Shown piece by piece: positions 60,944 through 64,000 of a stretch of DNA of 64,000 nucleotides. The first letter of the stretch is position 1. Each line of letters opens with the position of its first letter. A program made the position numbers and the translations under genes. The stretch covers positions 1,610,863 to 1,674,862 of the forward strand of contig NZ_JABEKU010000002.1 in assembly GCF_013283665.1 (NCBI RefSeq), written 5' to 3'. The notes beneath the pieces were generated by a model. It saw only the letters and a program-made list of their open reading frames with translations, was not told where the DNA came from and did no database searches. The stretch comes from Ensifer sesbaniae. Its GTDB lineage: Bacteria > Pseudomonadota > Alphaproteobacteria > Rhizobiales > Rhizobiaceae.

Positions 60944-62461
60944 TTAGCCCTGGAAATCCTCGGGCAGCAGGGCTTCCGGCATGTTCTGGTAGGAAACGGG
61001 ACGCAGGAAGCGGCGGATCGACATCGTGCCGACGCTCGTCGCGCCGAAGTTGGTCGAGGCCGGGTAGGGCCCGCCATGCACCATGGAATCCACCACCTCG
61101 ACGCCGGTCGGGAAGCCGTTGACCAGCACGCGGCCGGCCTTGCGCTCGAGGATCGGACGCAGACGGCGGGCGGTCTCGAGGTCGGCCGGATCCATGTGGA
61201 TCGTCGTGGTCAGCTGGCCCTGGAAGCCGCGGGCAAGCTGCTCCATCTCGCCCGTCGAGCCGACGCGGACGACGAGGGCGAGCGGTCCGAAGACTTCTTC
61301 GCCGAGCGCGTGGTCGGCGAGGAATTGTTCGCCTGAAGTCTCGAAGAGATTCGGCGAAGCGGATCGGCCGGAGGATTCGGTGGTCAGCAGCGGCTTCACG
61401 GTGTTACGGCTTTCAAAGCGCGCCTGTCCGTCGTGATAGGCCTTGGCGATGCCATCGGTCAGCATCGTCTGCGGCGCCACCTTGCCGAGAGCTTCGACGG
61501 CGGCGGTGGTGAAGCGATCGGCGTCAGCGCCGTCGACGACGACGGCGATGCCGGGATTGGTGCAGAACTGGCCGGCGCCCATGGTCAGCGAGCCGGCCCA
61601 GCCCTGGCCGAGCGTTTCCGCCCGTGCCTTCAGCGCTTCCGGCAGCAGGAACATCGGATTGACCGAGCCGAGCTCACCGAAGAACGGGATCGGCTCGGGA
61701 CGCGCGGCGCAAAGGTCGAACAGGGCGCGGCCACCGGCCAGCGAACCGGTGAAGCCGACGGCCTTGATCAGCGGATGCTGCACCAGCGCTTCGCCGACTT
61801 GGCGGTTGCCGCCCTGGATCAGCGAAAACACGCCCGGGTGCATGCCGGTCTTGCGGATCGCGGCTTCGACGGCCTGTGCAACGATCTCGCCGGTGCCCGG
61901 ATGCGCCGAATGGCCCTTGACGACCACGGGGCAGCCGGCGGCAAGGGCGGCAGCGGTATCACCGCCGGCCGTCGAGAAGGCGAGCGGGAAGTTCGAGGCG
62001 CCGAAGACGGCGACGGGACCGATCGGCCGCTGGATGAGCCGGATCTCCGGGCGCGGCGCTGGCTGACGCTCGGGCAGAGCCGCATCGAAACGGCGGTCGA
62101 GATACTCGCCCTTCTCGATGTGGTCGGCGAAAAGGCGGAGCTGGCCGGTGGTGCGGCCGCGTTCGCCCTGCAGGCGGGCTTCGGGCAGGCCGGTTTCCTG
62201 GCTGCCGATCTCGGTGATGGCCTCGGCGCGCGCCTCGATCTCATCGGCAATCGTACGCAGGAAGGCGGCGCGTTCAGCCCGGGTCGAATAGCCGTAGCTC
62301 AGGAAGGCTTCTTCGGCGGCCTCGGCGGCGCGGTTGACCAGTGCGACGGTGCCGGTGGCAAACTGATGGACCGGACCGTGCGCGGGCGCCGAGGCGAAGG
62401 TGCCCGCTCCGTCGAGCCATTCGCCGGCGACCAGGTGTTTTCCTTTGGGGGTGAAGGCCAT
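60944..62461 (-). CDS. hypH: Alpha-ketoglutarate semialdehyde dehydrogenase
   Basis: 505 residues from the ATG at 62459-62461 (a 22-residue extension to 62527 is unlikely). PIGPVAVFGASNFPLAFSTAGGDTAAALAAGCPVVVKGHSAHPG is the NADP-binding part of KGSA dehydrogenases, which have this SNFPLAFS signature; the Glu (FFGELGSVNP) and catalytic Cys (GAGQFCTNPG) are present. It converts the end product of 4-hydroxyproline breakdown to 2-oxoglutarate. A divergent reductase shares the regulatory region. Confidence 0.85.
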   Translation of the reverse strand: MAFTPKGKHLVAGEWLDGAGTFASAPAHGPVHQFATGTVALVNRAAEAAEEAFLSYGYSTRAERAAFLRTIADEIEARAEAITEIGSQETGLPEARLQGERGRTTGQLRLFADHIEKGEYLDRRFDAALPERQPAPRPEIRLIQRPIGPVAVFGASNFPLAFSTAGGDTAAALAAGCPVVVKGHSAHPGTGEIVAQAVEAAIRKTGMHPGVFSLIQGGNRQVGEALVQHPLIKAVGFTGSLAGGRALFDLCAARPEPIPFFGELGSVNPMFLLPEALKARAETLGQGWAGSLTMGAGQFCTNPGIAVVVDGADADRFTTAAVEALGKVAPQTMLTDGIAKAYHDGQARFESRNTVKPLLTTESSGRSASPNLFETSGEQFLADHALGEEVFGPLALVVRVGSTGEMEQLARGFQGQLTTTIHMDPADLETARRLRPILERKAGRVLVNGFPTGVEVVDSMVHGGPYPASTNFGATSVGTMSIRRFLRPVSYQNMPEALLPEDFQG

Positions 62462-62537
62462 CTGCGGATCCTTTCTTTCGATCCCGGATTGCCTTTTGTG
62501 GCAGAGGGGATCATGGCTGAATTGCACTCGTGGGATG

Positions 62538-62556
62538 TTTGTATACTATATGTATG
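62538..62556 (+). promoter_or_regulatory. Conserved operator between KGSADH and reductase genes
   Basis: TTTGTATACTATATGTATG, 16 of 19 identical with the site at 60785-60803. It sits in the 156-bp divergent region, so one GntR-type regulator could control both transcripts. The regulator gene itself is not in the window. Confidence 0.65.
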
Positions 62557-62617
62557 CAGAACATCAATCGCCTGACTGGCTCATCCGGATCAGGCGCAGC
62601 ATTTGAGAGGGAGAGAG

Positions 62618-63655
62618 ATGAGCGAAACCAACACCCTGACGATCGCAACGCTTTTCGAGCGCGTCGAGGCGATCTTCCTGAAGGCGGGGCTCAACGCCGT
62701 CCAGGCCGGCGCGCTTGCCCGCGTGATCGTCGCCGGCGAGCGTGATGCCTGTAAATCGCATGGCATCTACCGCATCGAAGGAGCGCTTCGCACCGTCAAG
62801 GCCGGCAAGGTGAAGCCGGATGCCGTGCCGGAACTTGATGCGCAGGAGGATTCCGCGATCGTCAAGGTCAATGCCAAGGGCGGTTTCGCCAACCCGGCTT
62901 TCGAACTCGGCCTGCCCGTCCTTGCCGAACGTGCCCGCTCGCTCGGTCTTGCCGCGCTCGTCATCAATGATTGCACCCATTTCTCCGCGCTCTGGCCCGA
63001 AGTCGAGGGGCTGACGGGAGAAGGGCTTGCCGGCCTCGTCATGTGCCCGAGCTACGCGACCGTTGCACCGACCGGCGGCAACAAGCCGCTGCTCGGCACC
63101 AACCCCTTCGCTTTCGGCTGGCCGCGAAAAAACCAGCCGCCCTATGTCTTCGACTTCGCGACTTCGGTTGCCGCGCGCGGCGAGATCGAGTTGCACCGCC
63201 GCGCCGGCAAGCCTTTGCCGGAGGGCTGGGCGATCGATGCCGACGGTAATCCGACGACGGATCCGGAAGCAGCGCTCGCCGGCGCCATGCTGCCCTTCGG
63301 CGGCCACAAGGGCTCGGCGATCGGCACGATGATCGAGCTCCTCGCCGGCATCATGATCGGCGACCTGACGAGCCCGGAAGTGCTCGACTATCTCGGTACC
63401 ACGACGCTGGCACCCTTCCATGGCGAGCTGATCGTTGCTTTTTCGCCGGAAAAATTCGCAGCCGGCCGGCCGGGCAATCCGTTTGCCCGCGCCGAGGTTC
63501 TATTCGAGGCGATCGTCGGTCAGGGTGCCCGCCTTCCGTCGCAGCGCCGCTTCGTCGCGCGCGCCAAGTCGGAGGCCGAAGGTGTCGTGCTCAACACGGC
63601 CGAGATGGAGCAGCTCGACCGGCTTCTCTCGCTCGGGCTCGACGCCGTCGCGTAA
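62618..63655 (+). CDS. Ldh-family oxidoreductase, predicted delta1-pyrroline-2-carboxylate reductase
   Basis: 345 residues after GAGAGGGAGAG. ACKSHGIYRIEGALRTVKAG, NAKGGFANPAFELGLPVLAERARSLGLAALVINDCTHFSALWPEVE and TGGNKPLLGTNPFAFGWPRKNQPPYVFDFATS are the malate/L-lactate/DpkA family pattern with the catalytic His and Asp. In hydroxyproline clusters such enzymes reduce pyrroline-2-carboxylate (from 3-hydroxyproline dehydration) to L-proline. The pairing with aconitase X in the same regulon supports this. A hairpin (63656-63674) follows. Confidence 0.82.
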   Translation: MSETNTLTIATLFERVEAIFLKAGLNAVQAGALARVIVAGERDACKSHGIYRIEGALRTVKAGKVKPDAVPELDAQEDSAIVKVNAKGGFANPAFELGLPVLAERARSLGLAALVINDCTHFSALWPEVEGLTGEGLAGLVMCPSYATVAPTGGNKPLLGTNPFAFGWPRKNQPPYVFDFATSVAARGEIELHRRAGKPLPEGWAIDADGNPTTDPEAALAGAMLPFGGHKGSAIGTMIELLAGIMIGDLTSPEVLDYLGTTTLAPFHGELIVAFSPEKFAAGRPGNPFARAEVLFEAIVGQGARLPSQRRFVARAKSEAEGVVLNTAEMEQLDRLLSLGLDAVA

Positions 63656-63674
63656 GCGGCGGCTCACCCGCCGC
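63656..63674 (+). terminator. GC-rich hairpin after the reductase gene
   Basis: GCGGCGG (63656-63662) and CCGCCGC (63668-63674) around CTCAC, directly after the stop. No U-tract follows, so termination efficiency is uncertain. Confidence 0.4.
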
Positions 63675-63722
63675 AGTCCTTCGGGATGGCGAAACCGCCA
63701 AACGAAAAAGGCCCTCTCATCA

Positions 63723-64000
63723 TGAACTGACCCCCGAAAGTTGGACATCAACCTTCGGGGGTTTTGCATGTCCAAGCACAGCATGGCTTTCAAGCAGTCG
63801 GTCGTGGAGTTTTGTCTGCGCGGTGATCGCGGCTACAGGAGCGTTGCGGCGCAGTTCGGCATCGATCATGCGACGGTGCGCAAATGGGTTGCGGCTCATG
63901 CGGCGCATGGTTTGGCGGGATTGGAGAAGAAATTCAGCCCCTATGACGCCGCGCTCAAGCTGTCAATTCTGCAACGGATGTGGGAGGATGGGCTGTCCCG
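63723..64000 (+). mobile_element. IS3-family element (IS150-type), left end; continues past the window
   Basis: The likely terminal repeat TGAACTGACCCCCGAAAG begins at 63723, followed by a C5GAA...TTCG5 hairpin (63731-63760) that can limit transposase expression. An orfA with HTH follows. The right end and orfB lie outside the window. It abuts the hydroxyproline cluster and could have separated it from a regulator or deaminase gene. Confidence 0.75.
63768..64000 (+). CDS. IS3-family transposase OrfA, partial
   Basis: The first 77 codons are in the window. MSKHSMAFKQSVVEFCLRGD and YRSVAAQFGIDHATVRKWVAAHAAHGLAGLEKK show the helix-turn-helix of IS3/IS150-type OrfA. The gene is open at the right edge. 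OrfB normally follows via a -1 frameshift. Confidence 0.82.
   Translation, partial: MSKHSMAFKQSVVEFCLRGDRGYRSVAAQFGIDHATVRKWVAAHAAHGLAGLEKKFSPYDAALKLSILQRMWEDGLS

Overview
The window is high-GC alphaproteobacterial DNA, most like the Rhizobiales (Sinorhizobium/Ensifer). Supporting features are minC/minD, hydroxyproline catabolism genes, a BacA-related ABC transporter, a copy of the ATP synthase zeta inhibitor (DUF1476), EcfG/RpoE2-type promoters and several LysR and ABC modules. In Sinorhizobium meliloti both the min genes and the hyp genes lie on the pSymB chromid, so a chromid or second chromosome is a reasonable guess. The window itself cannot prove this.

Layout. 1-1469: minD (5' end only), minC and a small gene behind a LexA-like site. 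1802-10499: two paralogous secreted beta-propeller proteins, each divergent from a LysR gene. Between them a third LysR gene is divergent from an SMP-30/DedA/phospholipid-methyltransferase-like operon. 10624-13440: a decayed stretch with a SnoaL-like gene cut by an IS6 remnant, a BCCT-like membrane protein and a Tn3-family remnant. 13855-21176: a catabolic operon (argininosuccinate-lyase paralogue, polar amino acid ABC importer, MmgE/PrpD, polysaccharide deacetylase) with a divergent LysR gene. 21188-28170: sparse, partly decayed DNA holding a GNAT enzyme, a ParB-like protein, a BON-like protein, a candidate stress sRNA, a zeta-subunit paralogue, a BacA/BclA-like ABC protein, an IS110 remnant and a frameshifted zinc-ribbon gene. 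28395-34942: a glycine-zipper periplasmic protein, an RTX protein and a MacAB-like efflux operon with a divergent TetR gene and palindromic operator.

35039-42837: an IclR regulator divergent from an operon that joins a polyamine-type ABC importer to a three-subunit (2Fe-2S/FAD/FAD) amine dehydrogenase. 42624-48341: an AmpR-type regulator divergent from a class A plus class B penicillin-binding-protein operon; the class B gene appears to carry a 3' frameshift. 48529-53382: prkA-yeaH-spoVR behind a consensus-like EcfG promoter. 53829-63655: a regulon for trans-4- and cis-3-hydroxyproline (aconitase X, 4-hydroxyproline epimerase, D-amino acid dehydrogenase, ABC importer, ketoglutarate-semialdehyde dehydrogenase and, divergently, a pyrroline-2-carboxylate reductase). 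Two near-identical 19-bp sites tie it together. The window ends inside an IS3-family element.

The most notable possible novelty is at 23041-23179 on the minus strand. An EcfG-like promoter is followed by a hairpin with a C-rich, anti-Shine-Dalgarno-like loop and then a terminator, which is the layout of a general-stress small RNA. EcfG-like sites also precede the neighbouring BON gene, the glycine-zipper gene and prkA.
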